A stretch of 19,992 nt of DNA, from positions 1-19,992 of the forward strand of contig JBDRFZ010000008.1 of NCBI GenBank assembly GCA_043818395.1, written 5' to 3'. Shown one piece after another: positions 1 to 5,798 of this stretch; position 1 is the first letter of the stretch, and the number at the start of each line of letters is the position of its first letter. A program made the translations under genes and the position numbers. Below the pieces are notes generated by a model that saw nothing but the letters and a program-made list of their open reading frames with translations, made no database searches and had not been told where the DNA came from. Origin of the DNA: JBDRFZ01 sp043818395 (GTDB lineage Bacteria; Patescibacteriota; Patescibacteriia; 2-12-FULL-60-25).

Positions 1-511
1 TCAATGCCTTCAGCAAGCAGACACGTGTCATGCACATTCACAGGTGACAAGACGAGCGGAGAGAGGCAGTAGCCATTCTGCTCAACGAATACAAGTTCTT
101 TTAATCCTTTCTGGTGTTTGTGCCCTGAATATCCGATGTCACATCCCCCTTTTTAGCCACGGTGTTGGAACCGTCGCCATGAAGGATGGAGAGATCGAGT
201 TTGTGGTCAAGGAGAAGTCTCTTCACTGAGCCTTCAAACAGATTCTTGTATGAACCGTCCTTGCTCCACCGAAGATGCCATTTGTATACGTTCGACCAAT
301 GGATTTGATTTCGTTGAATGGGCAATCGGTTCCATTGGACACCCGTGTGAAGAACGTAGAGGATGTAGTTGAAGATTTGGTAGCGTGAGAGCTTTCCTTT
401 CGGACCACGACGAGCACGTGACAAATGTGGCAATATGTAACGGTTGAAATCTGCGATACCAACTTGAACCGGAAGTTTCTTTACTCGACGATGGTACCTT
501 TGTTTGTCCAT
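1..511 (-). pseudogene. IS5-family transposase, 5' part, frameshifted and cut by window edge
   Basis: This is the N-terminal part of an IS5-family DDE transposase (DUF4096-type N-terminal domain), a cut-and-paste enzyme. Frame 1 runs from the ATG at 511 and shows the family pattern LSRYQIFNYILYVLHTGVQW, then LHGDGSNTVAKKG, where the D of HGDGS fits the first catalytic Asp. It then hits a TAA at 101-103. Reading in the -1 frame after the A5G5 run (bases 145-154) restores a typical continuation: GCDIGYSGHKHQKGLKEL, then VEQNGYCLSPLVLSPVNVHD, up to the window edge. The split therefore falls at a homopolymer junction. It may be a decay mutation, a base-calling error or a programmed -1 frameshift; some IS5 subgroups use frameshifting. 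The rest of the gene and the far IS end lie outside the window. Family assignment is confident; functional status is open. Confidence 0.8.
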
Positions 512-512
512 A

Positions 513-574
513 GAAATGTGCGAAAATTAGTGCCAAGCAATTGCTTGATCTACACACTAATTTTAGCACATTTT
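513..574. repeat. Large palindromic structure upstream of the IS5 transposase ATG
   Basis: Arms at 514-532 and 555-573 are inverted copies matching at 18 of 19 positions. The intervening bases contain a second perfect 14-bp palindrome, CAAGCAATTGCTTG (534-547). A smaller inverted repeat, TCGTGG/CCACGA, follows at 574-590. The structure begins two bases upstream of the transposase ATG, so a transcript entering from outside would fold over the translation start. It may include or lie next to the IS terminal repeat, but the other IS end is not visible, so the exact boundary cannot be set. Confidence 0.7.
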
Positions 575-594
575 CGTGGATAACCCACGATGTA

Positions 595-783
595 TTAGAT
601 ATAAAAGTTAATAAATTTATGGCTCAGCGGCAAAGGAAAAGAACGGCCCGATTCATAAATCGGTTTGATTTTCCAATTATGTTTTCCACCCCTCTCAAAT
701 ATAAATTTCCCCGAAGAAATTTCTAACGATTTGATTATAGGTATAACTTTTTGCGATCGGACTATACCATAACCTCCACCCAT
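595..783 (-). pseudogene. HicA-like toxin, probably truncated beside the IS5 element
   Basis: A 62-codon frame starts at an ATG seven bases after the hicB-like stop. It reads SQKVIPIIKSLE, then FIFERGGKHNWKI, then RSFPLPLSHKFIN. This resembles the HicA layout: helix, a beta strand followed by a G-x-H site (usually GSH, here GKH), then a strand ending in a P-x-H-like motif (here PLSHK). HicA toxins are small double-stranded-RNA-binding-fold mRNA interferases, normally paired with HicB. The frame stops at 595-597, just before the palindromic IS5 end, and lacks the 20 or so C-terminal residues usual in the family. Truncation by the insertion is therefore likely. The similarity is from memory of the family pattern and the protein is short, so confidence is moderate. 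The frame could also be non-coding. Confidence 0.42.
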
Positions 784-790
784 AGTTTTT

Positions 791-1153
791 CTAAACGGCC
801 ACCGGACGCTTCTCGAGTCTGAAAGCACTTTTTTCTACTTTATCATCATTTAATTTTTGCCATTCATCAGCAGGCGGGCGATAGAACCGCCGCGTACGAT
901 GCATGACATCGATATATTGCGGCCTGACGTCATACGCCGTATAAACTGCGTCATTGACCATTTCTACGAAGTCATCGGGATTGCGTCCTTGAGTAAAAAG
1001 TTCATCATTGGTATCAGTCACTATTTTTCCAACGATAAAATTCGAATCTCTGAACCATTCTACCTGAATGTATTTTGGCAGCTTATTAAAATAAGCCGTT
1101 ACGACCTCGGGATAAATCGGCTCTTTTCTGAATATTTTTCGTAGAAAATTCAT
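791..1153 (-). CDS. HicB-like antitoxin
   Basis: A 120-residue soluble protein. The central segment KYIQVEWFRDSNFIVGKIVT, followed by the QGRNPDDFVEMVNDAV stretch, fits the HicB partial RNase H-like fold: two beta strands around a D-x-x-F turn, a strand ending in Q-G, then a helix of the 'EA-x-x-x-x-EA' type. The C-terminal 35 residues are basic and polar (HRTRRFYRPP...) with no clear ribbon-helix-helix or HTH that I can identify. HicB proteins neutralise HicA and usually repress their own operon. The downstream frame at 783 is a candidate HicA, giving an antitoxin-first order. A perfect 8-bp inverted repeat (1157-1164/1189-1196) precedes the start and could be its operator. It is 52 bases downstream of the DsbA-like gene on the same strand. 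A stand-alone HicB-like protein of other function is the main alternative. Confidence 0.6.
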   Translation of the reverse strand: MNFLRKIFRKEPIYPEVVTAYFNKLPKYIQVEWFRDSNFIVGKIVTDTNDELFTQGRNPDDFVEMVNDAVYTAYDVRPQYIDVMHRTRRFYRPPADEWQKLNDDKVEKSAFRLEKRPVAV

Positions 1154-1156
1154 ATA

Positions 1157-1196
1157 TATACTTGTTAGCCTGAATCTACTTACATAGTCAAGTATA
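1157..1196. promoter_or_regulatory. Candidate operator/promoter of the hicB-like gene
   Basis: TATACTTG (1157-1164) and CAAGTATA (1189-1196) form a perfect 8-bp inverted repeat. The arms sit 32 bases apart centre to centre, close to three helical turns. Read on the minus strand, the distal arm contains TATACT, a plausible -10 box about 38 bases upstream of the ATG. A dimeric repressor bound here would cover the promoter, as expected for an autoregulating antitoxin. No good -35 is visible. Confidence 0.4.
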
Positions 1197-1205
1197 ACAC
1201 CGATT

Positions 1206-1826
1206 CTACCTAACTTCTTGCTTCAGCCTGTCATCTATCAATTTCTTCAGGACTTCGTAAGTAGGCGTACCCTCGATTGAATCGCGGTTGATAAATAGCC
1301 ATGGCGTTCCTATGATCCCCAATGCCTCACCAGCTTTGCGCTCCTCTACTACAAAATCCGCAACCGCCGGATCATCCAGACATTTATTAAATAAATCCAT
1401 ATTCAGATGCAAAGCGTCCGCATATCTAATAAGATCATCTCGCCCTAATCTGCTTTGATTAACCATTAACGCGTCCGCATATTCAAAATATTTATCCTGT
1501 TTCCCAGCACAAACAGCGGCGATGGAAGCGCCTTTGGCATATTCATGTATTTCGGGAAGTATCATCTGGCGCTCCGCGAATCTGATCTTACCCGCATATT
1601 CTTCGCGAATCCTTTTCATGATCGGATAAAAAGCACCGCAAGCCGGACATTGAAAATCCAAGAACTCAACAATCGTGACCGTACTCGTAGCCGGCCCTTC
1701 AACGGGTATACCGGTCGGCAATACTTCGCCGATTGGTTTTTTTGGCCATATCAAAGCAACGATAAGCACAATGATTGCAATTCCACCTGCGGCGGTTATA
1801 AAAATCAAAGGTTTTTTCTTGTCCAT
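1206..1826 (-). CDS. Membrane-anchored DsbA-type thiol:disulfide oxidoreductase
   Basis: A 206-residue thioredoxin-fold protein that would introduce or shuffle disulfides in exported proteins. It has a positively charged start (MDKKK) and a hydrophobic segment at residues about 7-26 with no clear lipobox. It is probably anchored with the domain outside. The fold starts at TVTIVEFLDFQCPACG, with the active site C60-P-A-C63, and includes the helical insertion typical of DsbA. The cis-proline loop is GTP at 173-175. Length and architecture match the 'DSBA oxidoreductase' proteins common in CPR and Gram-positive bacteria. Its likely redox partner, DsbB, is encoded at 5337-5777 rather than next to it. 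The start is preceded by a tandem repeat (1830-1854). The nuclease gene lies 44 bases upstream on the same strand. Confidence 0.9.
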   Translation of the reverse strand: MDKKKPLIFITAAGGIAIIVLIVALIWPKKPIGEVLPTGIPVEGPATSTVTIVEFLDFQCPACGAFYPIMKRIREEYAGKIRFAERQMILPEIHEYAKGASIAAVCAGKQDKYFEYADALMVNQSRLGRDDLIRYADALHLNMDLFNKCLDDPAVADFVVEERKAGEALGIIGTPWLFINRDSIEGTPTYEVLKKLIDDRLKQEVR

Positions 1827-1829
1827 ATC

Positions 1830-1854
1830 AAGTTACACGTTACTAAGTTACACG
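1830..1854. repeat. Two direct copies of AAGTTACACG upstream of the dsbA-like gene
   Basis: AAGTTACACG occurs at 1830-1839 and exactly again at 1845-1854, a 15-bp period. It lies within the 44-base gap between the nuclease stop and the DsbA-like start, immediately upstream of that ATG on the minus strand. It could be a regulator site or simply a small tandem duplication. No known operator matches that I can name. Confidence 0.5.
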
Positions 1855-1870
1855 ATACAAATATCATGAT

Positions 1871-2491
1871 CTATTTATTGCACGTCTCTGGCGACCATAG
1901 TCCCCTTTCGTTTACTTTGGCATCTTCTTCCAATAATTTCAATTCGCGTTTACGTTCCGGGTTCAAAGGGAATGAAAGATACGCGTACGCGTATCCCTGC
2001 CGCACGAGCTCGGCATTTAAATCCATTCCCTCATCCGTGAAAACATTTCGTAAAAGCCTGTCATACTTGTCACGTTCATCAGCTTGCGTATCAGCATCCA
2101 ACCTTATCCGTTTGCCATTCAAAGTCTTTTTCGCAAAATCAGAAGCTTCTTTGCCAAAGCATTCGACCGGTTTGCGGGGATCAACCGTCTCCGGCGTATT
2201 TACGCCAAGTAAACGGATGGTAAATTCCTTGTTCTCGTCATCAAGTTTCGCTATTAAAGTATCGCCATCAACAACTCTCATAACCAAAGCGTTTGTCTGT
2301 ACGGTTGTAGTGGCCGGCAAATCCGTCGATTCTTCATTCGTCGAAGACGCGACCATTACGCTCGAACTCTTCTCATCCGAAGGCACGATAACGCTGGCCT
2401 CGGATTTTGAAAAATATTTACCATTTAAAGCGACCACCAAAAAACAAGCCGCTAAGATTTGTAAAATCGCTAATTTGTGACGTTTGGTCAT
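1871..2491 (-). CDS. Exported thermonuclease (SNase-like domain)
   Basis: A staphylococcal-nuclease-fold protein, a Ca2+-dependent phosphodiesterase acting on DNA/RNA, anchored or exported by an N-terminal hydrophobic segment (LAILQILAACFLVVAL). In the longer 218-residue reading the domain begins at ALVMRVVDGDTLIAKL, with the first metal Asp in VDGDT. It continues with IRLLGVNTPET (equivalent Arg; the second metal Asp is N as in many homologues; catalytic Glu in PET) and DKYDRLLR (second Arg). It ends with ERGLWSPETC. The start is uncertain: ATG 2491 (MTKRHKL) and ATG 2527 are both possible and neither has a Shine-Dalgarno. The divergent Smr gene starts at 2517 or 2538, so the longer form would overlap it. 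In a host-dependent CPR cell an exported nuclease would suit nucleic-acid scavenging; that role is inferred. Confidence 0.9.
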   Translation of the reverse strand: MTKRHKLAILQILAACFLVVALNGKYFSKSEASVIVPSDEKSSSVMVASSTNEESTDLPATTTVQTNALVMRVVDGDTLIAKLDDENKEFTIRLLGVNTPETVDPRKPVECFGKEASDFAKKTLNGKRIRLDADTQADERDKYDRLLRNVFTDEGMDLNAELVRQGYAYAYLSFPLNPERKRELKLLEEDAKVNERGLWSPETCNK

Positions 2492-2516
2492 GCTTGATAT
2501 GCTACGCGAAGATTTG

Positions 2517-2894
2517 ATGTCTGTCATCTATATAAAAATGAAACAGCTTAGACTGAAAAATAAAACATCAGCCAAAGAATCGCTGTCTGCAGAGCCGGTC
2601 TCGAAAAATCCTTATGAAAGCGCAATCTTAGCCGCTGAACTTGGCGGTCAGGTACCGACGCTTGATTTACATGGTTTTACTGTTGATGAAGCTTTGCATG
2701 TTTTGGAAAATTTTATTTTTAAACGACATCCTGCCGGCGAAGCGCTTAAAGTGATCCATGGCCGCGGTAACCGAATCTTGAGAGATTCCATCCATAAATG
2801 GTTACAAAATAATCCGAAGCACATGGCCTGTTTTCGTGATTCAAGCCAACCCGGCGAACAAGGCGGCGTAACTTACGTGGTGATGGATTTGTAG
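2517..2894 (+). CDS. Smr-domain protein (stand-alone)
   Basis: A small protein with a C-terminal Smr (MutS2-related) domain: the LDLHGFTVDEALHVLENFI motif (DLHG) and KVIHGRGNRILRDSIHKWL (the HGxG motif). It ends in the GGVTYVVMDL strand typical of the fold. Smr domains cut or bind nucleic acid in MutS2 and in stand-alone proteins; MutS2 itself is implicated in rescue of collided ribosomes. The N-terminus is a short lysine-rich tail, with NPYESAILAAELGG before the domain. The start is ambiguous: ATG 2517 has a weak GAAG upstream, while ATG 2538 (MKQLRLKNK) would give a 118-residue protein. The gene diverges from the nuclease and converges on the PRPP synthetase gene across the inverted repeat at 2945-3040. 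Confidence 0.88.
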   Translation: MSVIYIKMKQLRLKNKTSAKESLSAEPVSKNPYESAILAAELGGQVPTLDLHGFTVDEALHVLENFIFKRHPAGEALKVIHGRGNRILRDSIHKWLQNNPKHMACFRDSSQPGEQGGVTYVVMDL

Positions 2895-2944
2895 CGCCGT
2901 CATTTTCGTGGTCTATCCGACTACAATGTAACGATTGTTATGCT

Positions 2945-3062
2945 GTCATTCCCGTGAAAACGGGAATCCAGGATGTATAAGGACGTTTCAAGTGAAAATA
3001 AAATGTCTGGATTCTGGATTCCCGTTTTCACGGGAATGACGAGGGCGAGCGGGAATAACGAG
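2945..3062. repeat. REP/dRS3-like 27-bp perfect inverted repeat with a third partial copy
   Basis: Bases 2945-2971 and 3014-3040 are exact reverse complements over 27 bp. Each arm is itself a hairpin: ATTCCCGT, a GAAA or TTTC loop, ACGGGAAT. A further degenerate copy, CGGGAATAACGAG (3050-3062), repeats CGGGAATGACGAG (3031-3043) at 12 of 13 positions. CTGGATT is also tandemly doubled (3007-3020). The ATTCCC-N8-GGGAAT core is the pattern of dRS3-type and REP-like intergenic repeats. It lies between two convergent genes, so it can act as a bidirectional terminator or mRNA 3' protector. The two-arm layout also suits a short MITE-like element. No flanking target duplication is obvious. Confidence 0.9.
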
Positions 3063-3088
3063 CTTGATTCAGATGGAAATATATTTAA

Positions 3089-3952
3089 CTATAATCCGGC
3101 CATGAGCGTAAGTAACCCCGAAGAAATCAAATGATTATTTTTATGGTTGTAAGCGCATGTTACCGGACTGATTAATGGCTTCAGATTTTTAGCGAGTTTT
3201 TCGCCATCCATGGCATGCGTGACAAATGCCGCAATTGACCGGGCACCTGCTTTTTTCAAAAGTTTAGCCGCTTCCGCAAGCGTGGATCCGCTGTCAGCCA
3301 TATCGTCTACCATTAGAATGCGCGCGCCGATCAAATCCGGTTTTGCTCCTTGAAACGAAACTCGTACGCGACCATTATGTCTGATTTTTTTCAAAACAAG
3401 ATATTTTAAATGAGTATAATCAGCCAACCTTTTAGCCCGATGACTAGCGCCAAAATCCGGCGCTACAACCAGATCAAACGGCAGTCCGCAGGTACGCTCG
3501 ATCTCGTCCGGTTCAATCAGCATATTTGCCAGCTTTCCTTTAAACGCTTTTATAAATTCCAGGCTATGCGCATCCAAAGTTATGATCCGGTCAAAACTAT
3601 CAGATAAAAGTCTGGCGACTACGAGTCCGGCCGGTGCTTCACCGGGTTCGGTCGAGCGATCCTGGCGGCCATAAGCGATCCAGGGCGCGATCAAGACAAT
3701 TCGCTTTGCGCCGCACTCTCGCAAGCTGTCAGCTAAAAGCAAAACCTTAAAAAAGGTCTCTGGATTTTCATCCACGTTTGAAAAAACCACAGCCTCTGCC
3801 GGTGATTTTTTCGGACCTTTAATATGAATCTCCCCGGCTCGGTATTGCGAGACTAGAGCTAATTCAAACGGTAAGGACATGCTCTTAGCCAATTTTTCAA
3901 CTAGATCCCGCTCTTCCAAAAAACCGACAATCAATCTCGGTTTGCTTTTCAT
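3089..3952 (-). CDS. prs: Ribose-phosphate pyrophosphokinase (PRPP synthetase)
   Basis: Makes phosphoribosyl pyrophosphate from ribose 5-phosphate and ATP, for nucleotide synthesis and salvage. From the ATG at 3952 it is 287 residues, near the length of archaeal-type enzymes and shorter than classical bacterial Prs (about 315). Motifs in order: APWIAYGRQDRS (about 89-100, the ATP-binding YxRQD loop), ITLDAHSLEFIKAF (the D-x-H metal region), VVAPDFGASHRAK (the ribose-phosphate/pyrophosphate loop), and ILMVDDMADSGSTLAEA (PRPP signature DDxxDSGST). The start at 3952 is chosen because its ATG overlaps the upstream stop as ATGA. Upstream in-frame codons to 4030 only re-read the neighbour. It is translationally coupled to the phosphoribosyltransferase, a possible PRPP consumer. 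The gene ends at the repeat that probably terminates it. Confidence 0.92.
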   Translation of the reverse strand: MKSKPRLIVGFLEERDLVEKLAKSMSLPFELALVSQYRAGEIHIKGPKKSPAEAVVFSNVDENPETFFKVLLLADSLRECGAKRIVLIAPWIAYGRQDRSTEPGEAPAGLVVARLLSDSFDRIITLDAHSLEFIKAFKGKLANMLIEPDEIERTCGLPFDLVVAPDFGASHRAKRLADYTHLKYLVLKKIRHNGRVRVSFQGAKPDLIGARILMVDDMADSGSTLAEAAKLLKKAGARSIAAFVTHAMDGEKLAKNLKPLISPVTCAYNHKNNHLISSGLLTLMAGL

Positions 3953-4575
3953 ATTTTCAGCATCTCTAATACTTCTTGATCCGTGACTTGCGGAAAATCT
4001 TTGTAGAACGCACCGACCGCGTCGTACCATTCCGGCTCTTCCAAAGCCACGACCTCTATTCCCTGCCGGCGGATTGCATCGATGGATTCTTTGGCACCAT
4101 GCGGCACAGCTACCACGATCTTTGACGCTTTCATGTGTCTGGCAACTTCAATACCCGCCAACATAGTGAGTCCCGTCGCGATTCCATCATCCACAATAAT
4201 CACTGTCTTATCTTCAAAAGACGGCAATTCGCGTCCCTGCCGATAAACCTTTACTCGACGGCTTGCTTCCCCGGTTTCGTGCCGTACGATTTTATCCAAA
4301 GCTTTTTTATCTGTGGCCATACGCTCCGCTTCGTTCCAAACCGTCTCACCGGTTTCAGCTAGCGCACCAATGGCATATTCTTCGTTATACGGCGCACCGA
4401 TCTTTCTGGTAATAATTACATCTAACGGAAGTTTCAATTCTTCTGCAACTTCTTTGGCTACGGTAACACCGCCGCGTGGCAAGGCATACAAAAAGACATC
4501 ACTCCGATCCGCATAATCCATGAGAGCCTTGGCCAGCTCCCGCCCAGCTTCTTTACGATTTTCAAAAATTTTCAT
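3949..4575 (-). CDS. Phosphoribosyltransferase family protein (COG1926 type)
   Basis: A 208-residue type I PRTase-fold protein. It has ALPRGGVTVAKEVAEEL (31-47), where PRGG is the pyrophosphate loop, then the RKIGAPYNEEYAIGA hood region and the PRPP-binding loop VIIVDDGIATGLTM (125-138). It closes with VVAVPHGAKESIDAIRR. This is the COG1926 group, whose base substrate is unknown. In many bacteria the same domain is fused to a dienelactone-hydrolase-like domain; here a separate hydrolase lies 1.9 kb away (6499-7140). It is the first gene of a two-gene unit with the PRPP synthetase and overlaps it by 4 bases. The start at 4575 gives the normal MKIFENRKEAG beginning. No convincing promoter is seen in the gap it shares with the divergent tRNA-Gln. 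Confidence 0.88.
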   Translation of the reverse strand: MKIFENRKEAGRELAKALMDYADRSDVFLYALPRGGVTVAKEVAEELKLPLDVIITRKIGAPYNEEYAIGALAETGETVWNEAERMATDKKALDKIVRHETGEASRRVKVYRQGRELPSFEDKTVIIVDDGIATGLTMLAGIEVARHMKASKIVVAVPHGAKESIDAIRRQGIEVVALEEPEWYDAVGAFYKDFPQVTDQEVLEMLKI

Positions 4576-4613
4576 ATCTTTAGTAGCAGTTTACCAAATT
4601 CTAACCATTCGCG

Positions 4614-4642
4614 TTGACTTCATGCTCTTTCTCGCGTATATT
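4614..4642 (+). promoter_or_regulatory. Sigma-70-type promoter of tRNA-Gln
   Basis: TTGACT (4614-4619), a 17-base spacer, then TATATT (4637-4642). Transcription would start near 4650, about 23 bases before the mature tRNA. Both boxes are one base off consensus. Confidence 0.7.
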
Positions 4643-4672
4643 TACGCATAATTGAAGAAATTCCGAATTTAT

Positions 4673-4746
4673 TCGGGGATCGTCTAATGGTAGGACAACA
4701 GCCTTTGAAGCTGTGTATCCTGGTTCGAGCCCAGGTCCCCGAGCCA
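4673..4746 (+). tRNA. trnQ: tRNA-Gln (anticodon TTG)
   Basis: A complete cloverleaf. The acceptor TCGGGGA pairs with TCCCCGA, the D arm is GTC...GAC, and the anticodon stem ACAGC/GCTGT encloses loop CTTTGAA with TTG at 4705-4707. The T arm is CCTGG-TTCGAGC-CCAGG, followed by discriminator G and an encoded CCA. As in E. coli tRNA-Gln, the discriminator is G. It stands alone, transcribed away from the phosphoribosyltransferase gene. Confidence 0.96.
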
Positions 4747-4801
4747 AAAAAAAATTGCCCAGAAATGGGTGATTTTTGTAGGAAGAAATATTATTTTTCC
4801 T

Positions 4802-4830
4802 TTGATTGAAATACTGCCAAGGCATATAAT
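4802..4830 (+). promoter_or_regulatory. Strong promoter predicting a near-leaderless mRNA
   Basis: TTGATT (4802-4807), exactly 17 bases, then a perfect TATAAT (4825-4830). The expected start of transcription, about 7 bases past the -10 box, is near 4837, and the ATG is at 4843. The 5' leader would be about 6 bases with no room for a Shine-Dalgarno. Confidence 0.7.
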
Positions 4831-4842
4831 CAACAAAGCCAT

Positions 4843-5325
4843 ATGACCAACCAGGAAACACAGTCTAAGCAGAAAAAAATAACCGACGAAGAATACCAAA
4901 AAGTGGTTAGTGAGAGTCATGCAAAAGACCTCAAACGAATGCCTTATGAAATGGGTTTGATGATTTTTTTCTTCTTTCTACTCATCGTCTTAGCAGTTCT
5001 CTATTTTTTCACAATGGCCACATTCACCTCAGACCTCAACTTAAAACTTCACTCCCTGGCTTCTAAAATCTTTATTCCTTATTTGGTAATATTTGGCGCA
5101 TCCACATTAATTTTCTTTGCTCGCATCATCATCAATTCCCTACGCTGCCCCAAATGCCGTCGGTTCTTTCCCAGGGGCAAGTTAAAATTATACGATTCTT
5201 TTCAGAGAACGGCGTATACAATAGATACCGGCGGTGATTATTATTATCGCGAAGGGACTGCTTTGGTTTATTGGACCAGGTGCAAATATTGCGGACAATT
5301 GCTACTTGTAACCAAAGGGGGATGA
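4843..5325 (+). CDS. Two-TM membrane protein with C-terminal zinc ribbon
   Basis: I do not recognise the family. The 160-residue protein starts with a charged, helical 35-residue tail, followed by hydrophobic segments at about 37-60 and 75-98. A cytosolic-type zinc ribbon then follows: RCPKCRRFF (C-x2-C) and, about 40 residues later, TRCKYCGQL (C-x2-C), separated by a tyrosine-rich stretch. Paired CxxC motifs suggest structural zinc rather than redox function. It has its own consensus promoter and appears monocistronic. Its stop lies 11 bases from the convergent dsbB stop. The start at 4843 is supported by the promoter position; a later Met (MPYEMG, about residue 33) would drop the charged tail. 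Confidence 0.75.
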   Translation: MTNQETQSKQKKITDEEYQKVVSESHAKDLKRMPYEMGLMIFFFFLLIVLAVLYFFTMATFTSDLNLKLHSLASKIFIPYLVIFGASTLIFFARIIINSLRCPKCRRFFPRGKLKLYDSFQRTAYTIDTGGDYYYREGTALVYWTRCKYCGQLLLVTKGG

Positions 5326-5336
5326 AATTTACAAAT

Positions 5337-5777
5337 TTATGTAGCTTTAGTTTTGCAATATTTCCAATGAAAAATCATACCACCGGTGATAAAAATAAAG
5401 CCTAGTAAAGACAGAAGCGGGATGGAAACGAAACCGAAAAATTCAATAAATTTCGTAGTACACGGCACATCCACGGTACATGGTTTAATGACCTCCGGGA
5501 TTATTCCTGCGTAAATTAAATTATGATAGATGGAGATAATCAAACCGATTACCGCAAAGGGCAACGCGTAAAGATGAACTTTGGCTTCATCCCAGAGAAT
5601 ACCTACAGCTAAGACAACGACGAGCGGATACATGGCAATTCGTTGATACCAACAAAGCGTGCAAAGCGGTATCTTCATCACCTCACCGAAATATAAACTA
5701 CCCATCATGGCCGCGAGTGCGACTAAGAAAATTGCATATAAGATGTATTTTTTTGCAAAATCTAGCAATTTTTTCAT
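5337..5777 (-). CDS. dsbB: Disulfide bond formation protein DsbB (BdbC-like)
   Basis: A 146-residue four-helix membrane protein that reoxidises a DsbA-type enzyme and passes electrons to quinone. The first periplasmic/outer-face cysteine pair is C39-T-L-C42 in IPLCTLCWYQR, the DsbB signature. The second is C100...C106 in IKPCTVDVPCTTKF. Hydrophobic segments are at about 11-32, 47-62, 69-92 and 114-133. Length and spacing fit the short DsbB/BdbC form. It is the last gene of the long ftsEX-containing run, 21 bases after the archease-like gene. Its partner is probably the DsbA-like protein at 1206-1826. It converges on the zinc-ribbon gene without a clear terminator between them. Confidence 0.93.
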   Translation of the reverse strand: MKKLLDFAKKYILYAIFLVALAAMMGSLYFGEVMKIPLCTLCWYQRIAMYPLVVVLAVGILWDEAKVHLYALPFAVIGLIISIYHNLIYAGIIPEVIKPCTVDVPCTTKFIEFFGFVSIPLLSLLGFIFITGGMIFHWKYCKTKAT

Positions 5778-5798
5778 ATAGTTAAAATCTTTCTCTAA

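Noticed and set aside
648..663. CCGATT/AATCGG hairpin as a terminator
   Set aside because: Six base pairs with no T-run at the right place, and it lies within the probable HicA-like frame.
1545..2480. Plus-strand 311-codon open frame
   Set aside because: It lies opposite the DsbA-like and nuclease genes, both of which have clear family motifs; its own sequence is low-complexity and shows none.
4601..4861. Minus-strand frame reading GPGLEPGYTASKAVVLPLDD
   Set aside because: It is the antisense of the tRNA-Gln gene, a well-known source of false protein predictions.
5323..5340. AAATTTACAAATTT palindrome between the zinc-ribbon gene and dsbB
   Set aside because: Too short and AT-only to act as a convincing terminator.
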